Counted from the stretch's first letter, positions 9,053-18,867 are shown. The stretch is DNA of 64,000 bases from Mesorhizobium sp. YC-39 (GCF_025753795.1 NZ_JAOWPS010000015.1:16063-80062), one strand, 5' to 3'. Translations and numbers: made by a program. Notes: generated by a model from the letters alone, not told the origin.

Positions 9053-10684
9053 CTATCCGAGGCGAGATTTGCGCAGCTTCTTCGTCAACCAATTTGGGTC
9101 GCGTTCCGGCACCGACTCTAGAAGTGCGCGGGTATAGGGCGACTCAGGAGAATCCAGCACCCTGCCCTTTGGACCGACCTCCATTATGCGACCGCCACTC
9201 ATGATCACGACATCGTCGGCAATTGCGCGGACCGTTGAAATATCATGAGTGATAAACATATAGGCCAGCCCAAGTTTGGACTGCAGATCGTCGAGAAGTT
9301 TGAGAATTTCTGCAGCAACAATTTGATCAAGAGCGGAAGTAACTTCGTCGCAAATGATCAATTTGGGCTCTGCCGCAATCGCCCTGGCTATCCCGATGCG
9401 CTGTTTTTGTCCGCCTGAAAGTTCCGAAGGCAGCCGGTTTATGAAACTGTCCGGATCGAGCCCGATCAGATCGAGCAATTCCCGCACGCGGCCGGTCAGA
9501 GCCTTTCCGCGTAAACCCAAGTACATCTGCGCCGGGCGCCCGATCAGCTCACCAATCCGCAGTTTGGGATTCAATGCGGTGTCCGCCATTTGATATATCA
9601 TCTGAACCCGGCGAAGCTGGTCGCGACTGCGCTTGCGATAACTGCCGGGCAATTCGTCGCCGTCTAAATGAATACTTCCCTGCGACGGTGGCTTGAGGCC
9701 GGTGATTACCCGGGCCAACGTAGACTTGCCCGACCCGCTTTCGCCCACAACAGCGACGGTGCGCCCCCGGTGAAAATCAAGATTGATATCCTCCAAACAC
9801 AGGGCCTGGCCGTAGGCGGCGCTGATATTTTGGATGGCGAGGAGGGGAACACTGCTCGATTTGACTTCGGGACGCGGTATTCTGTTGTACTCACGTACAG
9901 CCCACAAGGAGCGGGAATAGTCCTCGCGCGGGGCATTTACCATTTCCGCGGTGTCAGCCTCTTCAACCTCACGTCCGTGCCGCAGGATTTTGATCCTGTC
10001 CGCCATCTGCGCCACCACCGCCAGGTCATGGGTGATGTAAATGGCCGCGGTATTATACTGCCTAACAATGTCACGTATCGCCGACAGCACTTCGACCTGA
10101 GTGGTCACATCCAGCGCCGTGGTCGGCTCGTCGAAGATGATCAGGTCAGGACGACATGACATGGCCATGGCGGTCATGGCGCGCTGCAACTGGCCGCCAG
10201 AAACCTGATGCGGATAACGAAAGCCGATCCGTTCGTGATCGGGCAGCTGCATACGGCGATAGAGGTCGAAAGCATCCCGCATCGCTTCATCGCGTTGCAT
10301 GACGCCATGCTGCACCGGCCCCTCGATATATTGCGAGATCAGCCGGTGGGCCGGGTTGAAGCTGGCCGCCGCCGATTGAGCCACATAGGCGATCCGGCGT
10401 CCGAGGATGGAGCGATGCCCGGCCTCGGACTGCGCAAGCAAATCGATCCCGTCGAAATGGATCGAACCGCCCGAGATCCGGCATCCATCGCGGGCAAAGC
10501 CCATGGCGGCAAGGCCCAACGTCGACTTGCCCGCGCCGGATTCACCGATCAGCCCGAGCACTTCGCCTTTTCTCAAGGTCAGATCGACACCCTCCACGAC
10601 CGACGTCCAGATGTCGTTCGACCGGGCTTCGATATGAACGTCTTTCATGACCAGAAGCGGGGTAGCATTGGACATATCCGGCAT
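9053..10684 (-). CDS. ABC transporter ATPase, two fused nucleotide-binding domains (DppD-DppF type)
   Basis: A 543-residue protein with two complete ATPase domains. The first has Walker A GESGAGKST near residue 43, signature VSGGQ and Walker B LIIFDEP. The second has Walker A GESGSGKST, signature LSGGQ and Walker B LIICDE. It therefore replaces the separate D and F subunits of dipeptide, opine or nickel-type importers. It starts 4 bases after the stop of the second permease. With the two permeases and the binding protein upstream it forms a complete importer on the inner membrane. The substrate is unknown, but context points to a carnitine-like or acylated compound. Confidence 0.93.
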   Translation of the reverse strand: MPDMSNATPLLVMKDVHIEARSNDIWTSVVEGVDLTLRKGEVLGLIGESGAGKSTLGLAAMGFARDGCRISGGSIHFDGIDLLAQSEAGHRSILGRRIAYVAQSAAASFNPAHRLISQYIEGPVQHGVMQRDEAMRDAFDLYRRMQLPDHERIGFRYPHQVSGGQLQRAMTAMAMSCRPDLIIFDEPTTALDVTTQVEVLSAIRDIVRQYNTAAIYITHDLAVVAQMADRIKILRHGREVEEADTAEMVNAPREDYSRSLWAVREYNRIPRPEVKSSSVPLLAIQNISAAYGQALCLEDINLDFHRGRTVAVVGESGSGKSTLARVITGLKPPSQGSIHLDGDELPGSYRKRSRDQLRRVQMIYQMADTALNPKLRIGELIGRPAQMYLGLRGKALTGRVRELLDLIGLDPDSFINRLPSELSGGQKQRIGIARAIAAEPKLIICDEVTSALDQIVAAEILKLLDDLQSKLGLAYMFITHDISTVRAIADDVVIMSGGRIMEVGPKGRVLDSPESPYTRALLESVPERDPNWLTKKLRKSRLG

Positions 10685-10688
10685 CGGC

Positions 10689-11612
10689 CTACTCCTGCAG
10701 GCCGCTTGCGATATGCAAGAACCAGTCGACCACGAAGTTCACGGCGACCGCAAGGAGCGCGATGGCCCCGGCGGGTAGTAGCGGGGTCAGATCGCCGAAG
10801 GTGATCAGCGCTGCATTGTCACGCACCATCGAGCCCCAGTCGGCCATCGGTGGTTGTATCCCGACGCCCAGGAAGGACAGCGCCGAGATCGACAGGAAGA
10901 CGAAACAGAAGCGCAGGCCGAATTCGGCAATCAGCGGTGCCAGCGCATTGGGCAGGACCTCGCGGAAAACGAGACGGAACAGGGTTTCGCCCCGCAGCCG
11001 GGCCGCCTCGACAAAATCCATCGTGACGATGGTCTGCGCCACCGCCCGTGCCACCCGGAAGACGCGGGTTGAATCGATTACGGCAATGACCAGGACCAGC
11101 GAAATTATCGATGTGCCGAAGATCGTCAGCAGCAGCAGCGAGAAGATCAGCGCCGGGATCGCCATCATCACATCAACAAGGCGGCTGGAAAGCTGATCGG
11201 CCCAGCCGCCCACCGTCGCGGCCAGCAATCCGAACGTTGAGCCAATCACAAAGGCGATCACCGTGACGGCGAAGGCGATACCAACAGTATTACGTGCGCC
11301 ATAGATCAGCCGGGTGAACATGTCGCGGCCCAGATTGTCCGTGCCAAGCAAATTGGTCGCGCTCCATGGCATGAACTGATCGGCCACCACCTCACGTTCA
11401 GCAAACGGCGCGATTAGCGGGGCGAGAATGGCGACGCCGACATAGAGCAGGATGATCAGCATGCCAAACGAGGCGGCGACTGGAGCCTGGCGGACTGCGA
11501 TCCTGACATAGCCGGTGGTGCAGCGCGACAGAATCCATCGAAACGACCATCCGGCAATCGTACCAAGAACGATTGCAAGGGCCCCCCAAGTCAGGAACAT
11601 GACAGGCGTCAT
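10689..11612 (-). CDS. ABC transporter permease, DppC-like
   Basis: A 307-residue inner-membrane permease of the oligopeptide/nickel family with about six transmembrane helices. The cytoplasmic coupling motif EAARLRGETLFRLVFREVLPN is in the expected place. A long N-terminal segment before the main bundle is typical of DppC and OppC. It lies 13 bases after the DppB-like gene and just before the fused ATPase gene, so it forms a heterodimeric channel with the former. Confidence 0.92.
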   Translation of the reverse strand: MTPVMFLTWGALAIVLGTIAGWSFRWILSRCTTGYVRIAVRQAPVAASFGMLIILLYVGVAILAPLIAPFAEREVVADQFMPWSATNLLGTDNLGRDMFTRLIYGARNTVGIAFAVTVIAFVIGSTFGLLAATVGGWADQLSSRLVDVMMAIPALIFSLLLLTIFGTSIISLVLVIAVIDSTRVFRVARAVAQTIVTMDFVEAARLRGETLFRLVFREVLPNALAPLIAEFGLRFCFVFLSISALSFLGVGIQPPMADWGSMVRDNAALITFGDLTPLLPAGAIALLAVAVNFVVDWFLHIASGLQE

Positions 11613-11625
11613 TGGAAAAGCACCT

Positions 11626-12579
11626 TCACTTGGTGTGCAACAGTCGCGGGTTCGTCAGGATCGACAGCACATCCGCCAGTAGATTGATCAGCACATAGGT
11701 GGCAGCAAAAATCAGGGCGATCGACTGCACCACTGGCATATCGCGTCGCGAGACCGAATCAACCATCAACTGCCCAAGGCCCGGATAGACGAAAACGACC
11801 TCCACGATGACGACGCCAGTAATCAGATAGGCGATGTTGATTGCGACCACAGTGATGATCGGGGCCAAGGCGTTGGGCAGCGCATGAATTACGATGATGC
11901 GCAAAGATGGCATCCCTTTCAGTCGCGCCATTTCGATATAGGGCAAGGCAAGCAGATTGATGATCGCGGCCCGTGTCATCCGCATCATGTGGGCGGTAAC
12001 CACCATCGTGAGAGTCAGCGCCGGCAAGAAGGCGCTGTATAGAAAGCCGCCAAGCCCTCCTCCCGGTGTCAGCCGCGTCATCGAGGGGAATATCCCGGTC
12101 TGGGCTAGCACGCAGATCAGGATATAAGCGACGAAGAATTCTGGGAAGGATATCGCGGTCAGTGCAACGCCGTTCAGCAGCCGGTCCGGCAGCGTGTTGC
12201 GTAATAGCGCCGTAAGCACCCCAAGGCCGATGGCGAGGGGGACGGCGAGGACGATGCTGTAGGTCGCCAGGAAGAACGTATTCTCCAGCTGTGGATGCAG
12301 CAATTCGGAGATCGGCCTCCCGGTGGCAAGGGATTTGCCGAAATCCCCCGTTAGCGCACCACCGAGCCAGTGCACATAGCGAATATAGGCTGGCTGATCG
12401 AGGCCGAGCTCCAGGCGCAGAGAGGCGAGCGTTTCGGGCGTAGCAGATTGCCCCAGCATCGCTTCAGCAATATCCCCCGGGAGCAGCTCGGCGGCCAAAA
12501 AGATCACCAACGATACGAGGAAAAGCGTGACAAAGCCGAGAGCCAGTCGTTGGAGTATCAGATTACTGATTTTGCGCAT
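11626..12579 (-). CDS. ABC transporter permease, DppB-like
   Basis: A 317-residue inner-membrane permease. Its N-terminal helix is ALGFVTLFLVSLVIFLAAEL, and the LPGD motif that is usual for DppB/OppB proteins follows. The coupling loop EMARLKGMPSLRIIVIHALPN contacts the ATPase. It follows the substrate-binding protein gene across a 94-base spacer that contains a strong hairpin, which suggests that the binding protein is made in excess over the membrane parts. Confidence 0.92.
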   Translation of the reverse strand: MRKISNLILQRLALGFVTLFLVSLVIFLAAELLPGDIAEAMLGQSATPETLASLRLELGLDQPAYIRYVHWLGGALTGDFGKSLATGRPISELLHPQLENTFFLATYSIVLAVPLAIGLGVLTALLRNTLPDRLLNGVALTAISFPEFFVAYILICVLAQTGIFPSMTRLTPGGGLGGFLYSAFLPALTLTMVVTAHMMRMTRAAIINLLALPYIEMARLKGMPSLRIIVIHALPNALAPIITVVAINIAYLITGVVIVEVVFVYPGLGQLMVDSVSRRDMPVVQSIALIFAATYVLINLLADVLSILTNPRLLHTK

Positions 12580-12617
12580 TTGCCTTTTCCCGCGGGCACC
12601 TTAGAAACGGTAGCGCG

Positions 12618-12639
12618 GCGGAGAGCCTAGACTCTCCGC
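12618..12639. other. Intercistronic stem-loop between binding protein and permease genes
   Basis: A perfect 8-base-pair stem (GCGGAGAG paired with CTCTCCGC) with a six-base loop lies in the spacer between the substrate-binding protein and the first permease. No T-run follows, so it is not a classical terminator. Such hairpins commonly stabilise the upstream binding-protein message against decay. That role is inferred here. Confidence 0.5.
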
Positions 12640-12673
12640 TACGCCCCAATTTTCAGATTGCGACCTAGAAGGG

Positions 12674-14242
12674 TCAGGCGAAGGACCAGCGTTCCAGGCA
12701 ACGTGCGCCGTCCATTTCCGCAATGCCGGAAACGCGTTCGCTCGGAACCACCGACTTATTCGCCGCGAAAACAAAATCGGCAAACATCGGGATGACGACA
12801 CTGTATTCGTCGCTTACTAACTGCTGAATGTCACCGTAGATCTGACGCCGCTTCGCCTCGTCACCTTCGCGACGGGCCGCCTTGATCAGATCCTCCACCC
12901 TCGGATCGCTCATCCCCGATTCATTGCTATCCGAGGCCTTCGACCAAGCCATAGTCAGAATCGCATCCTCGGTCGGACGACCGCCCCAATAACTGGTGAA
13001 GAACGGCGTTTTCATCCAGACTTGGCTCCAGTAGCCATCATTGGGCCTGCGGTCGACGGTGATGTTGATACCACCTTTGGCCGCTTGCTCCGCGTAAAGC
13101 ACGCTGGCATCGACTGCGCCGGTATAGGCCGCATCCGCAGTACTGAGCTTCACATTGATACTGTCCACTCCGGCCGCTTTCAGATGGAAGCGTGCCTTGT
13201 CGGGATCATAGCTGCGCGCTGCGATATCGGGATTGTGGAAGCGGTAGTCCCGCGAGATCGGCTGGTCATTCCCGACACTGCCGAAGCCGTAAAGGATCTT
13301 TTTCACTAACTCGTCACGTTGGACCCCGTATTTAAGTGCTTGACGCACATGCACGTTTACGAAGGGGTCGAGCGAGCCATTTGCTGTGAAAGCGTAATAT
13401 CGGCGACCAGGGGTATTGCCGACGAAGATATTCGGCGAGCGCTTGAGCAGCTGAGCGGTCTTGGGATCGACGCGGTTGATGAGGTCGACTTCGCCCGAGA
13501 CCAGCGCGCTTTGCCGAGCGACGGGGTCGGCTATGCTAATCAGCTCTACGGAATCGAAATTACCCTGTTTGAACGAATCAGGATTGCGCTCCAGCGTCGC
13601 GCTAATGCCGGCTTGGAAGTTGCGCAGCAGATAGGGACCTGCCCCCACGTCAAACACCGGCTTGCCGTCCTCGAACGGCATGATCCCCATGGTGTAGTCG
13701 GCGAGCGCGAAAGGAAAGTCGATATTGCCCGCTTCGAGCGTGAAGACCACCGTCTCGGGACCATCGGCCTTGATATCTGTGATCTGCGCAAGCAGAGCGG
13801 TCATTCCGGACGCGCTGTGGCTCTTGCGAGTCAGGTTCACCGTCGCGATGACATCCTCAGGAGTGACGGGCTTGCCATTGCTGAACTTGATACCCTTGCG
13901 AATGCGGAATGCCCAGGTGGCATGTCCATTCGACGGCTCGAAGGATTCTGCGATCTCTGGAGCGATACTGCCATCGGCCAGAACCTCGACCAAATTGCCA
14001 CGCACCGAGCAACCGATTAGGTACATAAAGATATCGGTCCAGTTGCGCGGGTCCAGCGTATCGGACGTCGAGCCGCCGCCGACCCCGAAGCGCAGTTTGC
14101 CGCCTTTGCGCGGCGCAGCGCGGGCTGAAAGCGGCATTAGGAGGCCGCCTGCCGTAGCCGCGAAACCTGCCGCTGCTCCAATCAGCACCGAGCGGCGAGT
14201 AAGGCCTGAGTGCGGAATTCTCGTGTCGTTTTCATTTTTCAT
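12674..14242 (-). CDS. ABC transporter substrate-binding protein, family 5 (peptide/opine/nickel)
   Basis: A 522-residue periplasmic solute-binding protein. The N terminus carries a twin-arginine-like signal (TRRSVLIGAAAG, then a hydrophobic stretch to about residue 42, ending in SARA), so export may use the Tat route. Family-5 signatures follow, including FRIRKGIKFSNGKPVTPEDV near residues 112-132 and the region VRQALKYGVQRDELV. The ATG at 14242 has a GAGGAG ribosome-binding site. It is placed between the BKACE gene and the permeases, which ties the importer to the carnitine-type catabolic enzymes. The ligand is not known. Confidence 0.93.
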   Translation of the reverse strand: MKNENDTRIPHSGLTRRSVLIGAAAGFAATAGGLLMPLSARAAPRKGGKLRFGVGGGSTSDTLDPRNWTDIFMYLIGCSVRGNLVEVLADGSIAPEIAESFEPSNGHATWAFRIRKGIKFSNGKPVTPEDVIATVNLTRKSHSASGMTALLAQITDIKADGPETVVFTLEAGNIDFPFALADYTMGIMPFEDGKPVFDVGAGPYLLRNFQAGISATLERNPDSFKQGNFDSVELISIADPVARQSALVSGEVDLINRVDPKTAQLLKRSPNIFVGNTPGRRYYAFTANGSLDPFVNVHVRQALKYGVQRDELVKKILYGFGSVGNDQPISRDYRFHNPDIAARSYDPDKARFHLKAAGVDSINVKLSTADAAYTGAVDASVLYAEQAAKGGINITVDRRPNDGYWSQVWMKTPFFTSYWGGRPTEDAILTMAWSKASDSNESGMSDPRVEDLIKAARREGDEAKRRQIYGDIQQLVSDEYSVVIPMFADFVFAANKSVVPSERVSGIAEMDGARCLERWSFA

Positions 14243-14287
14243 TTTTATCTCCTCTCTGGTGGTTTCAGTGCTTACGCCGGTCCGAGT

Positions 14288-15208
14288 TCAGTCCGGCGGA
14301 AGTGGGTTCTGCCGGCCGAGACCGAGCATGTTTCGTACCTCTGCCGGACCGAGAAGGCGCACGCCCAACGCCCCGACCAGATCGGCCGCGCGCGCAACCA
14401 GTTCTGCATTGGTCGCTAATCGTCCCTTATCGAGGTACAGATTGTCCTCAAGGCCGACCCGCACGTTGCCACCGGCAAGGATTGCCGCCGCGACAAAGGG
14501 CATCTGATCTCTCCCCAGCGAAAAGGCCGACCACATGCAATCCGGCGGCATTGCGTTCACCATCGCCATGAGGGTGTTCAGGTCATTGGGAGCACCCCAT
14601 GGCACCCCCATGCAAAGCTGAATAAGCGCTGGAGACGGGATTACCCCTTCGGCCAGCATCCGCTTTGCGAACCACAAATGGCCGGTATCGAAGATCTCCA
14701 GTTCCGGTCGCACCCCCAGATCCGCGATGATCCGGCCCATGGCCCGCAGGATTCCCGGCGTGTTGACCATGATCAAATCGGAATCTCCGAAGTTCATCGA
14801 TCCGCAATCGATGGTGCAGATTTCCGGGCGGCATTCCACAATATGCGCCAGCCGCTCGCCCGCGCCGATCAGATCGGTCCCTTCAGCGTCGAAGGGCAGC
14901 GGCTGTTCCACTGAAGCCAGCACCAGATCCCCGCCCATGCCGCAGGTCAGGTTCAGCACGACATCGACATCCGCGCTGCGGATGCGGTCGGTCAGCTCGC
15001 GGTAAAGCGCCAGATCACGAGAAGCCTTGCCGCTTTCGGGATCGCGGACATGGCAATGCACAACCGCGGCGCCCATCCGCGCCGCCGCTATGGCATCACC
15101 GGCGATCTGTTTCGGGCTGCGCGGAACGTGCGGGGACCTGTCCTGCGTATTGCCCGAGCCGGTGACGGCACAGGTGATAAAGACATCGCGATTCAGTTCC
15201 AACGGCAT
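14288..15208 (-). CDS. BKACE-family (DUF849) beta-keto acid cleavage enzyme, probable dehydrocarnitine cleavage enzyme
   Basis: A 306-residue BKACE TIM barrel. The zinc-binding HxH is His51/His53 in VVHCHVRDPESG, and the SMNFG and GVPWGAPND motifs are present. Family members react a beta-keto acid with acetyl-CoA to give acetoacetate and a new CoA ester. It directly follows the fused dehydrogenase-thioesterase gene. The expected reaction is therefore 3-dehydrocarnitine plus acetyl-CoA to acetoacetate plus betainyl-CoA (CdhC-like). BKACE subfamilies also act on 3-keto-5-aminohexanoate and beta-ketoadipate, so the specificity rests on context. Confidence 0.87.
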   Translation of the reverse strand: MPLELNRDVFITCAVTGSGNTQDRSPHVPRSPKQIAGDAIAAARMGAAVVHCHVRDPESGKASRDLALYRELTDRIRSADVDVVLNLTCGMGGDLVLASVEQPLPFDAEGTDLIGAGERLAHIVECRPEICTIDCGSMNFGDSDLIMVNTPGILRAMGRIIADLGVRPELEIFDTGHLWFAKRMLAEGVIPSPALIQLCMGVPWGAPNDLNTLMAMVNAMPPDCMWSAFSLGRDQMPFVAAAILAGGNVRVGLEDNLYLDKGRLATNAELVARAADLVGALGVRLLGPAEVRNMLGLGRQNPLPPD

Positions 15209-15244
15209 TTAAGCGTGGCTCCTGTGGCGGGCGATCACTCCGCG

Positions 15245-16771
15245 TCACGTCGGTTGCGAGTATTTCCAATGGTCACGAGACGGCACTTCTTCCGATTGGA
15301 AGCGAAGCTGCGGTTCTGGCACCTCCTTAGGGCGCAGATCGCGAATGGCATTCCCGGCGCCTTCGGGCCAGGGCAGGGTTGCATGGGCCGCAGCCAGCCT
15401 CTCCAGCGCCGCCCCCACGTGGGGCAAAGGCGGGCACACCGCGCGGGTGGCCAGATCAATGTGAAGGATCATCACCTCCACTGTGGCGGCAAGCCTTCCA
15501 TCAGGCGCGAGGAACCGATGGAAAAGATGAGCTTTTTTTCCATTAGCAAAAAGCACCTGCGTCCTAACAGTGATCTCGTCGCCCTGGTGCAGTTCGGCCA
15601 GATACCGGATGTGGCTTTCCGCCGTGAAATGGCTTCGGCCGGCAGCGATGTATTCCGCGGTGACGCCACAGCTTTCGGTCAGCACGTCCGTCGCATTCGA
15701 GGCGACTTCCAGGTAATGCGCCTCGTTCATATGACCGTTCGCGTCGGTCCAAGTTGGCGGTATGACACGTCGCGCGGTGACGATGAGAGGCTCATCATCC
15801 AGGCTGAAGGGTAGCGTTGCCTCATGCACTCTGACGGTGCCGCCCGCCCCGATTTGCTCCCCCTTCAACGCTCGAATCAGCGCGACCAGGCTGGCATCAC
15901 GCGCCTGCTCCATCTGTGCGATGCTTCGCCCTTTCGCCTGTGCATCGGATTGGCTGGCGATGCGCTCGATGAGTGCCTCGTCCAGCTCGGGCACATCCAT
16001 CAAATGCGTCAGAGGCTCCGCCAGCGACGGTCCGAATTGCGCAAGGAAATGACGTATGCCGGCCTCGCCCCCACCCAAGCGGTAGGAGGCGAATTGGCCC
16101 ATCTGCGCCCAGCGAAGGCCGAAGCTATAAAGGATCGCGTCGTCGATCTGGGCAGTGGTCGCGATACCGTCTTTGACCATCCACAGCGTTTCGCGCCAAA
16201 CGGCCTCTTGCAAGCGGTTGCCTATGAAGCCGTCGATTTCCCGATCGAGCACCAGCGGATGCATCCCAACCGAAATCAGAATTTCCGCCGCGCGCGATTT
16301 GGTAGTGGCGGGTGTCTCATCGGATCCGACGATTTCGACCAATGGCAGCAGATAAACCGGGTTAAATGGGTGCGCGACAATCAGCCGTCCGGGCACCGTG
16401 CACAGCTTTTGCAACTCGCTCGGGCGAAAGCCTGAAGTCGAAGAGGCAAAAATGGCCCCGTCCTTCAAATGCGGCTCGATTGCTGCGTAGAGACCGCGCT
16501 TGAGTTCAAGCCGTTCGGGAGCGCTTTCTTGAACCCAGTCAGCCTCTTTGACCGCGTCGGCGACAGTACTCGCGTAGCTCAGCTGCCCCGGCGAGGGCAG
16601 CACACGGTCGTAAAGCGCGGGAAGGCTGGCCCGGGCATTGCCCAGAACGTGTTGCATCCGGCGCGGGGCCTCGGACGAGGGGTCGAAGATGCAAACATCG
16701 AAGCCGTTCAGCAAGAACCGAGCCGCCCAACCGGCGCCTATTACCCCGCAACCGATGATCGCGACCTTCAT
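15245..16771 (-). CDS. lcdH: Bifunctional carnitine 3-dehydrogenase/betainyl-CoA thioesterase (fused)
   Basis: A 508-residue fusion. Residues 1-310 are a 3-hydroxyacyl-CoA dehydrogenase-like carnitine dehydrogenase with the NAD motif GCGVIGAGWA and the catalytic region VAHPFNPVYLLPLVE. Residues 330-450 are a hot-dog thioesterase domain (TWTDANGHMNEAHYLEVA, with Asp and His). The expected activities are L-carnitine oxidation to 3-dehydrocarnitine, and hydrolysis of betainyl-CoA to glycine betaine and CoA. A fusion of this kind is known from Sinorhizobium, whereas pseudomonads have separate CdhA and CdhB. The ATG at 16771 lies one base past the upstream stop. The BKACE that performs the step between the two activities is the next gene. 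Confidence 0.88.
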   Translation of the reverse strand: MKVAIIGCGVIGAGWAARFLLNGFDVCIFDPSSEAPRRMQHVLGNARASLPALYDRVLPSPGQLSYASTVADAVKEADWVQESAPERLELKRGLYAAIEPHLKDGAIFASSTSGFRPSELQKLCTVPGRLIVAHPFNPVYLLPLVEIVGSDETPATTKSRAAEILISVGMHPLVLDREIDGFIGNRLQEAVWRETLWMVKDGIATTAQIDDAILYSFGLRWAQMGQFASYRLGGGEAGIRHFLAQFGPSLAEPLTHLMDVPELDEALIERIASQSDAQAKGRSIAQMEQARDASLVALIRALKGEQIGAGGTVRVHEATLPFSLDDEPLIVTARRVIPPTWTDANGHMNEAHYLEVASNATDVLTESCGVTAEYIAAGRSHFTAESHIRYLAELHQGDEITVRTQVLFANGKKAHLFHRFLAPDGRLAATVEVMILHIDLATRAVCPPLPHVGAALERLAAAHATLPWPEGAGNAIRDLRPKEVPEPQLRFQSEEVPSRDHWKYSQPT

Positions 16772-16772
16772 G

Positions 16773-18863
16773 TCACGCCACCTTCTTCGAGACGACCGCA
16801 ACCGGCACGATCAGCGCATCAACAGCGATTGCACCAGCTTGGGTCACCATCACAGGATTGACATCAACCTCGGCGATCCGGTCGCTGAGGCCGGCGCAAA
16901 GCTTTGAAAAGGCGCTGAGCGCGCGGGCCGCCGCCTTCATGTCCCGCGGCGCATCGCCACGCACGCCGTCGATCAGCCGCGCCACTTTGAGGCCACGGAT
17001 CATCGTCTCGGCTTTTTCCGGTCCGAACGGCGCCCGGGCAAAGCGACGTTCGTCGAAAAGCTCGACCAGAGTCCCGCCCGGCGAGACCATGACCAGCGGT
17101 CCAAAGTCCGCATCCATCACGCAGCCAAAGGCAAGTTCGATGCCTTTTTCGGTCATCTTTTGCACGATGACACGCGAGCCGAGGCGCCGCGACAGATCTC
17201 CGTAGGCCGCCTCAAGTGCTGATAGATCGCGCAGGTTCAAAACGACGCCGCCGGCATCGCTTTTATGGTCGATCCCCGCAGCGGTCTTTAGCACCAGCGG
17301 GAAGCCTAGCCTAATCGCTGCTTCCTTTAGCTCTGCGACGTCTTCGCAGATCACGCTTTGCGCCGTCTCAACGCCAAAGGCGTGTAATAGATCCAGGCTG
17401 GCAAATTCATCCATCGGCGCGGCAAGCGTCGCGCTCCAGCGAGCAAGCATCACGTCATCCGGCCTGGTCATGTGGGGCTCGGCGCTTTGATCGGGCTGAT
17501 CGGCCCAGGCTTGGAACCTGCGCACCGCTGCCATGGTCGCTTCGGCGCCGTTGAGGCAGGGTACGCCCAAGTCGGCCAACTCGCCGCCAATCCGACCATT
17601 ATTGGCCTGACCAAAGCTGGTATACACGAAGCAGGGCTTGGCGGTAACATTTGGCAACGATTTGGCCAGTTCGAAGAGGTCTTCGTGATAAAGGTAATCG
17701 TCACGGAAATCCGCTTCGAAGCCCAGCATCGATACTTCGGGCGCCTCGGCGAGAATTGCGAGGCCGCGTGCAAAAACCTTTGGGAAGTCTTCGGTAAGAT
17801 CCGTTGCACAATCGAGCGGATTAGATGGTTCCAGTTCCGGCGGGAGGGCAGCGCTCAGTGACTTTCGGGTCGCCTCGCTTAGGACGGCAAGCGGCGTTTG
17901 CGTCTCGGCGGCCAAATCAACCTGCAACTCTCGCAGACCACCGCTGTCGGTCACCAGACCCACGCCGCCCGGCTCGGGCTTGCGCCCAGTCGAGCATAGA
18001 AGCGCCGTGTTCATCAGATCATCGATCGTACTCACCGAGATCGCTCCGCATTCTTCGAATACGGCCTCATAAGCCGCGTTCGACCCGGCCAGCGCCCCCG
18101 TGTGGGATCTGGCAAGGCGGGCGCTTTCCTCAGTCCGCCCCACCTTGCACACGACAACCGGAATACCGCGCGATCGTGCAAGGTGCAGGCTGTCGATCAG
18201 CCCTTGGGGATTGCGCGCCGCCTCCATGAACACGGCGATGGTACGAGTGGAATCACGACCGGCCGCATAAGCTATGTATTCGTCGATGGTCGCCCCAATT
18301 TCCTGACCTGGTGAGACCATTAGATCAAAGCGATAACGCGGATCGTTCATTCCCAGCACGGTGAAGACGCTGCCGGAATGCGCTATCAGCGAGATTCCCC
18401 CCGGCTTCAGGTGACCTGCGGGATAGAAGCTGGCCACCGCACCGCTGCGGGTATTGATAAATCCCATCCCCGAACCGCCGCAGACCGGGATACCCGCCTC
18501 AGCGGCAATGGCACGCAACCGCGTGAGGATCGGGATGCCGTCAGTCGTTTCGCCGTGACAAGTATCGAAGATGACAGCCGATCGCGCATTCTTTTCGATC
18601 GCCTCTATCAGCGCGCGCTCCAGATTGGCGCGGCCAACACCCAGCACCGCCACGTCGGGCGCATAATCAAGATCGCGGATCGAGGTCAGCGCCTCGCGCC
18701 CCATGATCTCGCCGCCGCGTGGATTGACGAAGCTGATCGGCCCCGCGAAGTCGCCTGAAAGCGTGGCAGTGGCCAAACGAGCGCCGAACGATCCGGCCCT
18801 AGCCGACGCACCGACCACTACCATGGAGCGGGCCTCGAACATCGGGGAAAGTCGATGTATCAT
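16773..18863 (-). CDS. ADP-forming acyl-CoA synthetase (acetate-CoA ligase type, alpha-beta fused)
   Basis: A 696-residue NDP-forming CoA ligase. In order it has a CoA-binding Rossmann domain (VVGASARAGSFG near residue 17), succinyl-CoA-ligase-like domains with the phosphohistidine motif SHTGALAGS, and a C-terminal ATP-grasp domain (LGFPLVLKTAAGIDHKSDAGG) ending in EVDVNPVMV. The ATG at 18863 is 4 bases after the hydratase stop; the longer open frame overlaps that gene and is not used. It activates a short carboxylic acid to its CoA ester. Next to a CaiD-like hydratase it may replace CaiC as the activating enzyme for crotonobetaine or D-carnitine, which is inference. Confidence 0.87.
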   Translation of the reverse strand: MIHRLSPMFEARSMVVVGASARAGSFGARLATATLSGDFAGPISFVNPRGGEIMGREALTSIRDLDYAPDVAVLGVGRANLERALIEAIEKNARSAVIFDTCHGETTDGIPILTRLRAIAAEAGIPVCGGSGMGFINTRSGAVASFYPAGHLKPGGISLIAHSGSVFTVLGMNDPRYRFDLMVSPGQEIGATIDEYIAYAAGRDSTRTIAVFMEAARNPQGLIDSLHLARSRGIPVVVCKVGRTEESARLARSHTGALAGSNAAYEAVFEECGAISVSTIDDLMNTALLCSTGRKPEPGGVGLVTDSGGLRELQVDLAAETQTPLAVLSEATRKSLSAALPPELEPSNPLDCATDLTEDFPKVFARGLAILAEAPEVSMLGFEADFRDDYLYHEDLFELAKSLPNVTAKPCFVYTSFGQANNGRIGGELADLGVPCLNGAEATMAAVRRFQAWADQPDQSAEPHMTRPDDVMLARWSATLAAPMDEFASLDLLHAFGVETAQSVICEDVAELKEAAIRLGFPLVLKTAAGIDHKSDAGGVVLNLRDLSALEAAYGDLSRRLGSRVIVQKMTEKGIELAFGCVMDADFGPLVMVSPGGTLVELFDERRFARAPFGPEKAETMIRGLKVARLIDGVRGDAPRDMKAAARALSAFSKLCAGLSDRIAEVDVNPVMVTQAGAIAVDALIVPVAVVSKKVA

Positions 18864-18867
18864 GATC

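Noticed and set aside
13319..14507. Long plus-strand frames opposite the substrate-binding protein
   Set aside because: Shadow frames of a gene with clear signal peptide and family-5 signatures.
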